Below the pieces are notes generated by a model. The model saw only the letters and a list, made by a program, of their open reading frames with translations, ran no database searches and was not told where the DNA came from. 29,422 nucleotides of DNA from Nitrospirota bacterium (GTDB lineage Bacteria > JACPQY01): contig JACPQY010000067.1 in NCBI GenBank assembly GCA_016190245.1, forward strand, positions 1 through 29,422, read 5' to 3'. Below are positions 21,690 through 29,422 of this stretch, one piece after another (positions within the stretch are counted from its first letter, which is position 1; each line of letters starts with the position of its first letter). A program made the position numbers and the translations under genes.

Positions 21690-24026
21690 TCATGCAGAAA
21701 TGGGTCCGGAGACAGGATCGCCCTGGCGGGTAGAACGATCCAATCCGGGCACTCCGGACGATCCGGATTTCCTCGGGAGACTGAACCAGAAAGTCGATCC
21801 GGAATTGTGTTGACTGGTCACGCCCACCCGGCCTCCGTGTTTTTCCACCACCTCCTTGACGAAAGCCAAACCGAGCCCGGTTCCCTTGCCCTTCCGATGT
21901 TGCGAGGACGTGGCGCGATAGAATTTCTGGAACAGGTTCGGGAGTTCCTTCTCATCGATCCCGTAGCCCTGATCGACGACGGAAACGGTAAGGCTGTCCT
22001 TTTCGGCGGTCAACGTTACACGGACCTCGCGGTCGGCCGGACTGTACTCGATCGCATTGGAAACCAGATTCGTCACTGCCTGGCTTAGCAGATCACCATC
22101 CACGGTCACGCTGTGATCGCCCGGGGAAATGTCCACGGAGAGGCGGATGGATTTCTCGGTTGCTCTCGGGCGGAAGCCCATGATGCATTGTTCGATCAAT
22201 CCTGCGACGTTAACCCGGGCCAGTTGCAGTTCCTGTCGGCCGGACTCGATGCGGGAGACGTCCAGGAAAGAGTCGATCAAGCGTCGGAGCCGTGCGACGT
22301 GGTCGAGAATCAGGTTGGTTTGTTTCTCCGCCTGGGGATCCGCCGAAAAGCGATCCTGCAGCATTTCCGCGTAGGTCTGGATCACGGTGAGGGGTGCCCG
22401 CATTTCATGCGACATGAAATGCACGACCTCCGTCTTGCGGCGATTGAGCTCGGCCAGAAGCGAGACATCGGCGAAGACAAACACGCAGGCAAGGAGAATC
22501 TGCTCCCGGTCCCAAACGCCCGCAGCCGTCAATCTCACGGTGCGCGGCGGTTCCTGGACGTCCACCTGAACCTCATAGTGGCCGCGGGGCGTGGCAATGG
22601 CTTGCAGGGCTTTGAGGATGGCCTCTCGCTCCCAGCCCAGGCGCGCATGGAGGATTCCCCAGATACTCTCCTCCGGCATGTGCCCATTAACTCGTATGCC
22701 CAAGTACTCCTTTGAAAGCGGGTTCAGGAAGATGATGCGCCCCAGCGGATCGGTGACCACGATGGCGGCCCCCGCCTCATTGAGCACGGTTCGAAGCATC
22801 TCCTGAGTCGAGAGGACGTTGTCCGTTGCCGCGCCCAGCGATTCAAACAGTTTCGTGAGGTAGGGCCCATTCAATGTCCTCATCTGGGCGTCCTCACCCA
22901 GGTGTGCCGCTCGGAGAATATGTCCCTGGCGCGCGCCGAGATCACGCATTTTCCGAACGGCGGATGCCAGGCGCTCCTGAAGGAGGCCGCGCGGCTCGTC
23001 CGAAGGGCCGTTACCGATGGCAGACGTCATGAGCATGGATGTGTACCTCTGCCCGAGGGCTTCCAGATCGGCGGGATTTTCCGGGAGCTGAAGAAAATTG
23101 GAATTCTCCGTCAACGTGAGTATCCCACCATTGATCTGGGAGACGCTGAATTCCAGATTGTGCCACGTCTGTTCAAAGGCGGCCGCGAGTTCCGCGATCT
23201 CGTCGGCGGATCGGCGGGCGTGAGGGAGTTTGGCCACGCCCAACCCCAGCCGGCGGATCCGTTCAGTCAAGGTTCGAAGAGGGCGGGACAGCCTTGACGA
23301 GAAGAAGGCGACCAGCGCGGTTCCGGCCACAAGCACAACCAAGGTCAGGGCTAGAAGAGTGAGGGTCGACCGGTGGAGAGTCTTCTCAACCCGCTCCTCC
23401 GACACGTCCACCTCGATCCGTCCGATGAGGGTCCTATCGTGCAGAATGGGAGCCGATACGTGAAGAGCATGAATGCCGGAAGGTGTCCCATAGCGCGCAA
23501 GTGAAGGCTGGCCGGAGGAACCCTGGCGGAGGGTGAAACCCGGAGGGTGGTGGTACATTGTGTTGTCTCCGGCTGAATAGGGAACCAGAATCCTGCCGTC
23601 CGCCTGAACGATAGTGAGGCTGAGGATGTCCAGATTCTGCCGGGATACGAGATCCGCCACGACGCTGTCCAGCGCAAGGCGCAGGTCGTGGGAGGGAAGC
23701 AGGACCACTTCATGACTCTGGATGGCGATCTGGTTGGCCATGGCCAGTACACCTTCCAGGTACAGTCTCCTGAAATTGGTTCGCTCCCTCATCGTGGTCA
23801 CTCCGCCGATGATGGCGACGGTGGCGATGATGACGCATCCGAATACGTAGATGAGCTTCTTCCTGACGGACGTACCCGTTTCTCCCGGCATGTCCGCCGT
23901 AGCGACTCTCCGGAACGTCCCGAACAAAGGTCGCGAGAGGGGCCTGATTGATTCCTGCGGCGCGCTTGTCGCCTGACCGGGCCGCGTTCCAGTCTCGGAT
24001 ATCGAGGGGCTATCGGGACGTAGCAT
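21690..24026 (-). CDS. Membrane sensor histidine kinase (Cache-like, HAMP, PAS, HisKA, HATPase)
   Basis: The 778-aa kinase has membrane segments at about 58-76 and 221-242 enclosing a Cache-like periplasmic sensor. These are followed by HAMP (about 243-295), a linker, PAS (about 412-525), HisKA with phospho-acceptor His540 in HFMSHEMRAP, and a HATPase domain with N-box NLVSNAIEYS, G1 DQGYGI and G2 GKGTGLGLAF. It autophosphorylates and would pass phosphate to an unlinked response regulator; none is adjacent. About 50 extra residues precede TM1, and a start at the Met in ADMPGET is also possible. The start overlaps the barrel gene stop by 17 nt, so it is translated from the same mRNA as the surface genes. 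Confidence 0.92.
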   Translation of the reverse strand: MLRPDSPSISETGTRPGQATSAPQESIRPLSRPLFGTFRRVATADMPGETGTSVRKKLIYVFGCVIIATVAIIGGVTTMRERTNFRRLYLEGVLAMANQIAIQSHEVVLLPSHDLRLALDSVVADLVSRQNLDILSLTIVQADGRILVPYSAGDNTMYHHPPGFTLRQGSSGQPSLARYGTPSGIHALHVSAPILHDRTLIGRIEVDVSEERVEKTLHRSTLTLLALTLVVLVAGTALVAFFSSRLSRPLRTLTERIRRLGLGVAKLPHARRSADEIAELAAAFEQTWHNLEFSVSQINGGILTLTENSNFLQLPENPADLEALGQRYTSMLMTSAIGNGPSDEPRGLLQERLASAVRKMRDLGARQGHILRAAHLGEDAQMRTLNGPYLTKLFESLGAATDNVLSTQEMLRTVLNEAGAAIVVTDPLGRIIFLNPLSKEYLGIRVNGHMPEESIWGILHARLGWEREAILKALQAIATPRGHYEVQVDVQEPPRTVRLTAAGVWDREQILLACVFVFADVSLLAELNRRKTEVVHFMSHEMRAPLTVIQTYAEMLQDRFSADPQAEKQTNLILDHVARLRRLIDSFLDVSRIESGRQELQLARVNVAGLIEQCIMGFRPRATEKSIRLSVDISPGDHSVTVDGDLLSQAVTNLVSNAIEYSPADREVRVTLTAEKDSLTVSVVDQGYGIDEKELPNLFQKFYRATSSQHRKGKGTGLGLAFVKEVVEKHGGRVGVTSQHNSGSTFWFSLPRKSGSSGVPGLDRSTRQGDPVSGPISA

Positions 24027-25806
24027 TGATCGAATCCAATCTGCGGATAATGGATTCCGCGTTCTCCACGAAAGTTTTCATCTCGGCGTTTTCCGGTGCG
24101 TGTTGCAGTCCTCGTCGCCAGAAGCGGGCTGCCTGGCGATAGTCCCGGGCCCGAAACGATTCGAGACCCAGGTAGCGATAGGCACGGCTCAGGGAGATTC
24201 GCGTGACCGAGTGACCCGGCACCTCTCTGAGCACATCCTCCCAAGTGGAGATGGCAGAGCTGTACTGGCCTTGTTCGTACTGTCGCTTGCCGGCGTCGAA
24301 ACGCCTTTCCTGATCTGGACCGAGCAGGGGTTCCGGAGTCGGTTCCGGTTCTGGAGTCGGCTCCGGTTCCGCGGACGGTGCGGCAACCCTCACCACCGGA
24401 GCCTTGGGCGCAGGGGTGGAGGGGGTGTGAACACGGGGTGTCGCTGGAGGCTCCGCGGGCGTGGGCTCGTCGGCGACCTGCGGAGGAACGGCAGGGGCCG
24501 GTTCAACGATCGGCTTCGAGAGCGCCTCCTTCAAATCGATGGCCTTGAGCGATGCCTGGGAGGCCAGAATCCAGGCCTCCTCGTAATTCCTCGCTTGGGT
24601 GGCGGTGCGGGCATCCTGGAAGACCCGGCTGGCCTCCTCGAATCGCTCCGGTTCACGGTGTTCTCCTCCAAGCTCCCAGACCGCCCCGAGGAGCGTCCCG
24701 GCCTGATGCATCGCCTGTTCGACAAACTTCATGGATGTGTCTTCTACCGTTGACTGAACCAATTGGTCTCGCGCCGTGCTATCCTGTTCGATGCGGCGCG
24801 AGTACAGAACGTCGGGCCCGGTCTGCCGCGCCTGAGATCCGAACCTGTATCCCAGCGCAACGCGATGTTCCGCGGGAAATGGACTCTGGGAGGTGAGGCT
24901 GTAGTCCACAGACAAGATTCCCAAGGAAAGTCCCGCTCCCGTGGAATAGACGATTCGGTCGGGGCTCAGCGCGCTGCCGCCCCGTAGCGAGAGTGCGAAT
25001 CCTTTCGAATTCGACGACTCGGATTCGTCGGAGGGCGAAGCGAACCGTGACCCCCGGGAGGTCCAGACATATTCAAGGCCGAGTCGAACCCCGGCCTGCG
25101 AGTTGAGAGGCACAAATCCGTCCAACCCAAGGGCCACGTCGCCGGCCAGCAGGGGAAGATCCCGTCGAAGTAGCTTATAGCCGATGCCCACGTTGGCTTG
25201 AGTTGGAAGCTGGGCATGGCGCTGTCCCTCCCGAACGCCGGGGCCCAGATTGAGGATGGACGCTCCGACCTGAAGATTCTGCACGGGCACCCTGTATACC
25301 GCACCCAGGTCGGTGGCGGCTCCGACGGATCGAGTGTCGAATACCTGCTGGTGAAATGCTTTCAAGAAGACGCCCACGCTCGTGGAGGGCCCCATATCCC
25401 GGCCGAATCGGCCGACAATGACACTGCGGGTTTCCCGTCCGGATCCCACAGTCTTGGAATCTCCCATGGTGAGGGCAAAATCGCCGAGATCCGCATAGTA
25501 AGCAAACATGCCGATCGTGCCCCGCGAGGAGATGCCCTGGTTGTATTCCATGCATCCGGCGTGCCCGCCTGCGCTGGGTTGGACGTAGCAGAAGGCGCCG
25601 GCTTTGCGGACCACCATCGCAAGCGCCGCAGGGTTTTGACTTGACGAAGAGTAGTCATCGGCAAGTCCGGTGGCGGCGCGCCCTATCGCCACGGTACGGG
25701 GATGATCCAACCCATCGAGAAAACCTGGACCAACGGCTCCCGCGCCCCAAGCGCGACCGGCACTGAGCGTGAAAATCAGGGCCAACCCGCCGGGTGTGGT
25801 GCGCAT
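24010..25806 (-). CDS. PorV/UPF0164-like outer-membrane barrel fused to TPR
   Basis: The 598-aa protein has a signal peptide (about residues 1-22) and a PorV/UPF0164-type beta-barrel of the FadL superfamily across residues about 25-345. Evidence is the early ARTVAIGRAATGLADDYSS-like lipid-transporter N-terminus (RTVAIGRAATGLADD...NPAAL) and alternating strands such as YEYVW-type and RVALGYRF endings. A helical stretch (346-425), a Pro/Glu-rich linker (about 428-505, with PEPTPEP repeats) and a TPR-like region (about 512-590) follow. In type IX secretion PorV is the outer-membrane acceptor for cargo. Here the barrel gene abuts the CFI-box surface protein gene with no gap. The fused linker and TPR could reach periplasmic or peptidoglycan partners; that is inference. 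Confidence 0.78.
   Translation of the reverse strand: MRTTPGGLALIFTLSAGRAWGAGAVGPGFLDGLDHPRTVAIGRAATGLADDYSSSSQNPAALAMVVRKAGAFCYVQPSAGGHAGCMEYNQGISSRGTIGMFAYYADLGDFALTMGDSKTVGSGRETRSVIVGRFGRDMGPSTSVGVFLKAFHQQVFDTRSVGAATDLGAVYRVPVQNLQVGASILNLGPGVREGQRHAQLPTQANVGIGYKLLRRDLPLLAGDVALGLDGFVPLNSQAGVRLGLEYVWTSRGSRFASPSDESESSNSKGFALSLRGGSALSPDRIVYSTGAGLSLGILSVDYSLTSQSPFPAEHRVALGYRFGSQARQTGPDVLYSRRIEQDSTARDQLVQSTVEDTSMKFVEQAMHQAGTLLGAVWELGGEHREPERFEEASRVFQDARTATQARNYEEAWILASQASLKAIDLKEALSKPIVEPAPAVPPQVADEPTPAEPPATPRVHTPSTPAPKAPVVRVAAPSAEPEPTPEPEPTPEPLLGPDQERRFDAGKRQYEQGQYSSAISTWEDVLREVPGHSVTRISLSRAYRYLGLESFRARDYRQAARFWRRGLQHAPENAEMKTFVENAESIIRRLDSINATSR
24335..24370 (-). repeat. Two tandem 18-bp copies coding Pro-Glu/Thr repeats
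   Basis: Two adjacent 18-bp units at 24335-24352 and 24353-24370 match at 16 of 18 positions. They encode the PEPTPEP part of the linker in the barrel-TPR protein, a region likely to vary in length by slippage. Confidence 0.7.
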
Positions 25807-28800
25807 CTACGTGGTTCGGCCAAAGGACACCAGCCGGTCTAGGATCCACCGGACAGACCTGATCACGGCAGGTTTGTCCTTCAACCTGCGGACCAAGAGA
25901 GGTGACCACTGGTAGTACGTCCCAATGATCCATCTGCCTGTGGACGACTTCGAGAGAACGGAATCCCGGAATCGTTTCAGCACGAGAACGTTCGGATGGA
26001 ATGGATTTCCATAGACCGCCGTGGCCACGAAGCAACCCTTGTCCTCCGCATGAATCACCATGTCGATGGATTTCCGGTAGTCCTGCGTGGCAAAGACTCC
26101 CCGGTAGCGACCGATACCGAGCATTCTTCCGCCTTGATCCTTTCCGTCCCATTCGATGGACTGGGGGCCCGCCGGTCGATTCGTGTCTTGAAACAGCGTG
26201 CGGACCGGCTCGCCCATCGAATCGTAGATGGCGAGCGAGGCGGGGCCGGCCCTGGAGAGGTTGAAGCGGATGGTGGTGGATTCCGCCTGGGGGTCGAAGG
26301 GGTTGGGGAAGCTCTGGAACAGCCGGTTTTCCGGCAGTGCCATGAACTGGATGTCCGCACCACTGGCCAAGGTCAAGTTCTCGTCCACAACCGTCGCATG
26401 CAACGTGAGGGACTGTTCTTCGAAAGAGTAGACCTTCACCTCTGCGCTGCCGGTGCTGTCGCTGATCCGCTCCGGGGGCTCGATGACCAGGCTGGAGGAC
26501 TGGTCGGTGTGAAACTGAACCGTCTTCCCCGCGACAGGGTTGCCGTACGCGTCTCGGATGTACGCGATCACCCGGACGGGCGTCTCACCGTCGGCCACTG
26601 ACGATACGGGGTCGGCGGCAACGATGGAAAGCCGATTGTCCGAAGTGCACGCCCGGCCGTCTATCGAAAAGTTGAGCGGACTGCCCGCCAGCCCAGTACG
26701 AATGGCCTGCAAGGTCGTTCGCCCAGCGCGCTGCCCGATCACAACCTTCACCCGGGCCAGACCGTCAGGCCCGGAATTGACGAGATCGGAGGTGAACTGG
26801 GTCGTGGGATCCGATCCCGGTGGCAATGAGAAGGCTACAGAGACGCCCTCCACGCCCACTCCCAGCGCATCCGTCACGCTCGTTTCGAGGATCGTCTCGG
26901 TGCCCACGCAACCCTGAAGAATGCCGTCGCTCGAGTGAAAGCCCATTCGATCCGCGACGTTCACGAGGACGCCGAACGCCTGGCTCCGGATCGCCCGGGT
27001 GGGACCGGAATTGTTCCCTTCCTGAGCGGAATGGGCTTGTATCACAATGGCGTAGTCGCTACCGGCAGCGTATTCCGATGCCGCAGAGTCCCAGCGAGCC
27101 TCAAAGCTCCCCGGACGCTCCCGAACGGTGCGTATATCGGCCAACCCAACGGGCATGTTTCCCTTGAGGACTTCAAGGGTCGGCTCCTGGCCCAGGGTGC
27201 TCACCTCAGATCCGTCGGGCCGTGCTACGGTAAAGATCATCCTCGCAATCGATCCCCTGGAGATGTCATTGGGTTGGGTTGCAATGTCGAGGAGGAGATC
27301 CGTATTGATTTGGTGCGGTGCCTCCAGGGAAAACAGCGGGAAAGAGCCCTTGACGGCCACTCCATCCCCGAGACGCAGATCTCCCTTTTGCTCGACCTCG
27401 GCCTTCAGGAGCTCGCCGGTGCTCGCCTTGTCGCTGACATCAAAGGCCACGAAAAACACACGGTCGCTGCCGGGCCCGATCCCAACGTCCGTGAAAAGGA
27501 ATTCCTTTTTCGCGGACCGAAACGGTCCTGGCTCTCCGATTTCCGGATCGCCGTTTGGACCAGAAACGAACTTCTGGTCGCCCTCGTCGATGTGGAGGTG
27601 AACCGAGGCCACGGACGAATCATCTGAATTCAGACTCGTGACCGTGATTCCTTTGACGACCTGGCTGTCCTCGCCCGCGTTGTGGACGAGGAGAGCGAGG
27701 ACCGGAACCCTACTGCTTCCGGCCGAGACGACCCTGAAATCGATCGGCAGGGATCCCCAGAAAAGGGAACGCGCGGTCACCGTGAAAGCCCCCGAGGTCA
27801 GTGTTGCTTCAGGACCCTGCAGCCCGGATCGCGTCCCGGAATCGCCCGCCACCCGCAGGGTGTAATCGGTTCCCGAGGTTTGGGTGGGCGGGACGGACCA
27901 TACCGCTTTGTAGCGCCCGCCGGCGGCATCCACAGTGCTCCAACTTGCGGAACCCACGTTCTGTTCCCCTTTGAAAACGAACACGGTGGGGGATCGGTCG
28001 AACTGCTGCACGGGGGCCGAATCGAATCCTCTTCGAACAGTGAATTCCATCCAGGCGTCATCCCCGATGGCTGCCGCAGCCGGTTGAGCCTCGGCCCTGA
28101 ATTGGAGACTCGTGTCGATGCTGAAGGCTGCCGTGGAATGAGACGCGACTGGACCCATATTGCCTGCGCTGCCGGCTGAGTTCGCCTTGACCATGAGCAC
28201 GTAGTCAGGACCATTCACTTGATAGTCGGGAATCAACCAACTGATCCGATACTTTCCTTCATTCGGGTTCACCACGTCCCATGCGCCTGCGCCCACCTCC
28301 TGGGCTCCCTTGAACACCTTGACCCTGGGAAGCGGGTCGAACGAGGCAACCGGGCTGCCGTCCGAGTATTGAACCCGAACGTCGCACGCGGTGGTCTCCC
28401 TAGCTGTTCCGGCCTTGGGCTGATTCAACAAGGCGAATCTGAGCGTCGTATCCACGGAGAAATCAGCCGAGGCCAGTTCGGCACTCACGCCCTTGTTGCC
28501 GGCGGCCTGGGCGGTGCCGGCGAAAAGCGCGATGTTGTAGTTTGTGGCCGATGCTTGAAAGTCGGGTATCTTCCACGTGGCGCGGTATCGGCCGAGCGAG
28601 AAATCGAACACCGACCAACTGGGAACGGCCACATTCGAAATGCCCAGCCGTACGTTCAGGGTCGGAGGGGCCTCCAGCGTCTGAACGGGGGTGCCATCCG
28701 AGAAGGTGACGGCATATTCCGCCACAACCGTGTCGCCCGCCTTCCGGGGCGACGGCTGCGTGACCAGTGCAAACCTGAGCTGCGTGTCCACGGCAAAGCC

Positions 28801-29422
28801 GTTGGAGGCCAGACCTGTGGCTGGACCGAAATTGCCTCCCGCCGATCCGGAGGATGCCGTCAGCAGGAAGTTGTAGTTGCTTGACGTCGTCTGCAAATCG
28901 GGTACCACCCACGTGGCACGGTAGGTGCCGAGCGAAGCGTTGAGGGGAGACCAGGTGGCCGATGCGATTTCGGCGCCGCCCTCTTTCACTTTTACCGCAG
29001 GCGACACGCCGAAACTCGTGACGGCGCTCCCGTCGGAATACAGAGCCCTGTAGTCCGCGGATACCGTTTCACGGGCTTTCGCGGGGCCGGGCTGGGCGGT
29101 CAGGATCAGGGTAAGGGTGGGATCGACGAGATGGCCGCTGTCCACAGCCGTTCCGAGCGAGCTCAGAGGAAAGGAGCCGGACATGGTGTACGGTCCCTGG
29201 GGGAGATCGCCTGCGACGTCGACCATGGCGTTCAACCGGGCGCCGGCCGTGGCCGTTGCCGAGATGTCGAAAGCGACAAACAACTGCTGAGTGCCTCCGT
29301 TCTTCGCAATGACGAGGTTCAGCCCGTTGAACGTGTAGACCCCACCCATGAAAGCACCCGCGTTGCCGATTTCCAAGTCCGTCGTCGGAGTGAATTGCCC
29401 GTCGCCCGTGTCTGCAAAAAGG
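25807..29422 (-). CDS. Giant Ig-repeat surface protein with FlgD-Ig and CFI-box C-terminus (5' end outside window)
   Basis: More than 1200 codons are open to the window edge with no stop, so the N-terminus lies outside. Order in the visible part (minus strand): the end of an unrecognised domain X; four Ig-like repeats of about 110 aa (29118-28789, 28782-28453, 28443-28114, 28107-27778); a full X domain (27762-27322); a fifth Ig repeat (27297-26962); two Big_1/invasin-like domains (26955-26659, 26637-26338); a FlgD-Ig-like domain (26328-26053) with SFPNPFDPQAESTTIRF; and a C-terminal CFI-box segment (from Cys1115, base 26034) reading CFVATAVYGNPFHP. The repeats differ at DNA level and are protein-level repeats. 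CFI-box C-termini are a proposed sorting signal of unknown mechanism. It directly abuts the PorV-like gene. Confidence 0.85.
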   Translation of the reverse strand, partial: LFADTGDGQFTPTTDLEIGNAGAFMGGVYTFNGLNLVIAKNGGTQQLFVAFDISATATAGARLNAMVDVAGDLPQGPYTMSGSFPLSSLGTAVDSGHLVDPTLTLILTAQPGPAKARETVSADYRALYSDGSAVTSFGVSPAVKVKEGGAEIASATWSPLNASLGTYRATWVVPDLQTTSSNYNFLLTASSGSAGGNFGPATGLASNGFAVDTQLRFALVTQPSPRKAGDTVVAEYAVTFSDGTPVQTLEAPPTLNVRLGISNVAVPSWSVFDFSLGRYRATWKIPDFQASATNYNIALFAGTAQAAGNKGVSAELASADFSVDTTLRFALLNQPKAGTARETTACDVRVQYSDGSPVASFDPLPRVKVFKGAQEVGAGAWDVVNPNEGKYRISWLIPDYQVNGPDYVLMVKANSAGSAGNMGPVASHSTAAFSIDTSLQFRAEAQPAAAAIGDDAWMEFTVRRGFDSAPVQQFDRSPTVFVFKGEQNVGSASWSTVDAAGGRYKAVWSVPPTQTSGTDYTLRVAGDSGTRSGLQGPEATLTSGAFTVTARSLFWGSLPIDFRVVSAGSSRVPVLALLVHNAGEDSQVVKGITVTSLNSDDSSVASVHLHIDEGDQKFVSGPNGDPEIGEPGPFRSAKKEFLFTDVGIGPGSDRVFFVAFDVSDKASTGELLKAEVEQKGDLRLGDGVAVKGSFPLFSLEAPHQINTDLLLDIATQPNDISRGSIARMIFTVARPDGSEVSTLGQEPTLEVLKGNMPVGLADIRTVRERPGSFEARWDSAASEYAAGSDYAIVIQAHSAQEGNNSGPTRAIRSQAFGVLVNVADRMGFHSSDGILQGCVGTETILETSVTDALGVGVEGVSVAFSLPPGSDPTTQFTSDLVNSGPDGLARVKVVIGQRAGRTTLQAIRTGLAGSPLNFSIDGRACTSDNRLSIVAADPVSSVADGETPVRVIAYIRDAYGNPVAGKTVQFHTDQSSSLVIEPPERISDSTGSAEVKVYSFEEQSLTLHATVVDENLTLASGADIQFMALPENRLFQSFPNPFDPQAESTTIRFNLSRAGPASLAIYDSMGEPVRTLFQDTNRPAGPQSIEWDGKDQGGRMLGIGRYRGVFATQDYRKSIDMVIHAEDKGCFVATAVYGNPFHPNVLVLKRFRDSVLSKSSTGRWIIGTYYQWSPLLVRRLKDKPAVIRSVRWILDRLVSFGRTT

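Noticed and set aside
27778-29118. Regular repeats, considered as CRISPR or satellite DNA
   Set aside because: They are about 330-bp protein-level Ig repeats with diverged DNA, and there are no short identical repeats with spacers.

Overview
The window is a GC-rich, gene-dense chromosomal stretch from an uncultured-looking Gram-negative bacterium. The outer-membrane evidence is a PorV/UPF0164-type beta-barrel gene, a heptosyltransferase-like GT9 gene and a large secreted Ig-like protein with a CFI-box C-terminus. SpoIID/LytB, FapA/DUF342, PilZ, CheD, HDOD and archaeal-type ApgM proteins together fit a deltaproteobacterial-like, Nitrospirota-like or FCB-like lineage. I cannot fix the phylum from sequence reading alone. 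No rRNA, tRNA, CRISPR array, insertion sequence or phage gene was seen.

Layout. Positions 1-287 hold four consecutive stem-loops (unrecognised, possibly a structured RNA) and the pdxA promoter. A plus-strand cluster follows at 288-5107: pdxA, a secreted alpha/beta hydrolase lacking its nucleophile, apgM, a GT9 glycosyltransferase with an 11-G tract, and tsaB. Next come fapA/DUF342 (5264-6700), a membrane protein coupled to a PilZ protein (to 7695), a bifunctional-nuclease-family gene behind a clear sigma70 promoter and a long leader, a TTG-started epimerase, and purB (to 10991).

From 10934 to 18081 everything is on the minus strand in three transcription units. The first is pepA, a small cytochrome c and argJ. 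The second is an HU/IHF protein and SpoIID. The third is a four-gene signalling-like unit: a CheD lacking its catalytic Cys, an HDOD protein, a nucleotidyltransferase-like protein and a small membrane protein that runs antisense into purB. Plus-strand genes at 18179-21554 are an acyl-CoA dehydrogenase, an FmdB zinc ribbon, a decayed Uma2-type remnant that still has a good promoter, and a two-gene unit (small protein plus MNT-fold nucleotidyltransferase) that looks like a toxin-antitoxin or defence module.

The right end (21690-29422, minus strand) is one tightly packed unit. It reads: a very large Ig-repeat surface protein ending in FlgD-Ig and CFI-box domains (cut by the window edge), a PorV-like barrel fused to a proline-rich linker and TPR, and a membrane histidine kinase. 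Adjacency of a CFI-box substrate with a PorV-like barrel is the best candidate here for an undescribed export or surface-anchoring system.

Recurrent theme: several promoters place the -10 box only 6-12 nt upstream of the start codon (pepA, HU, the acyl-CoA dehydrogenase, cheD, the small gene of the nucleotidyltransferase pair, probably purB, and the Uma2 remnant). This implies leaderless or near-leaderless mRNAs as a common mode of initiation in this genome.
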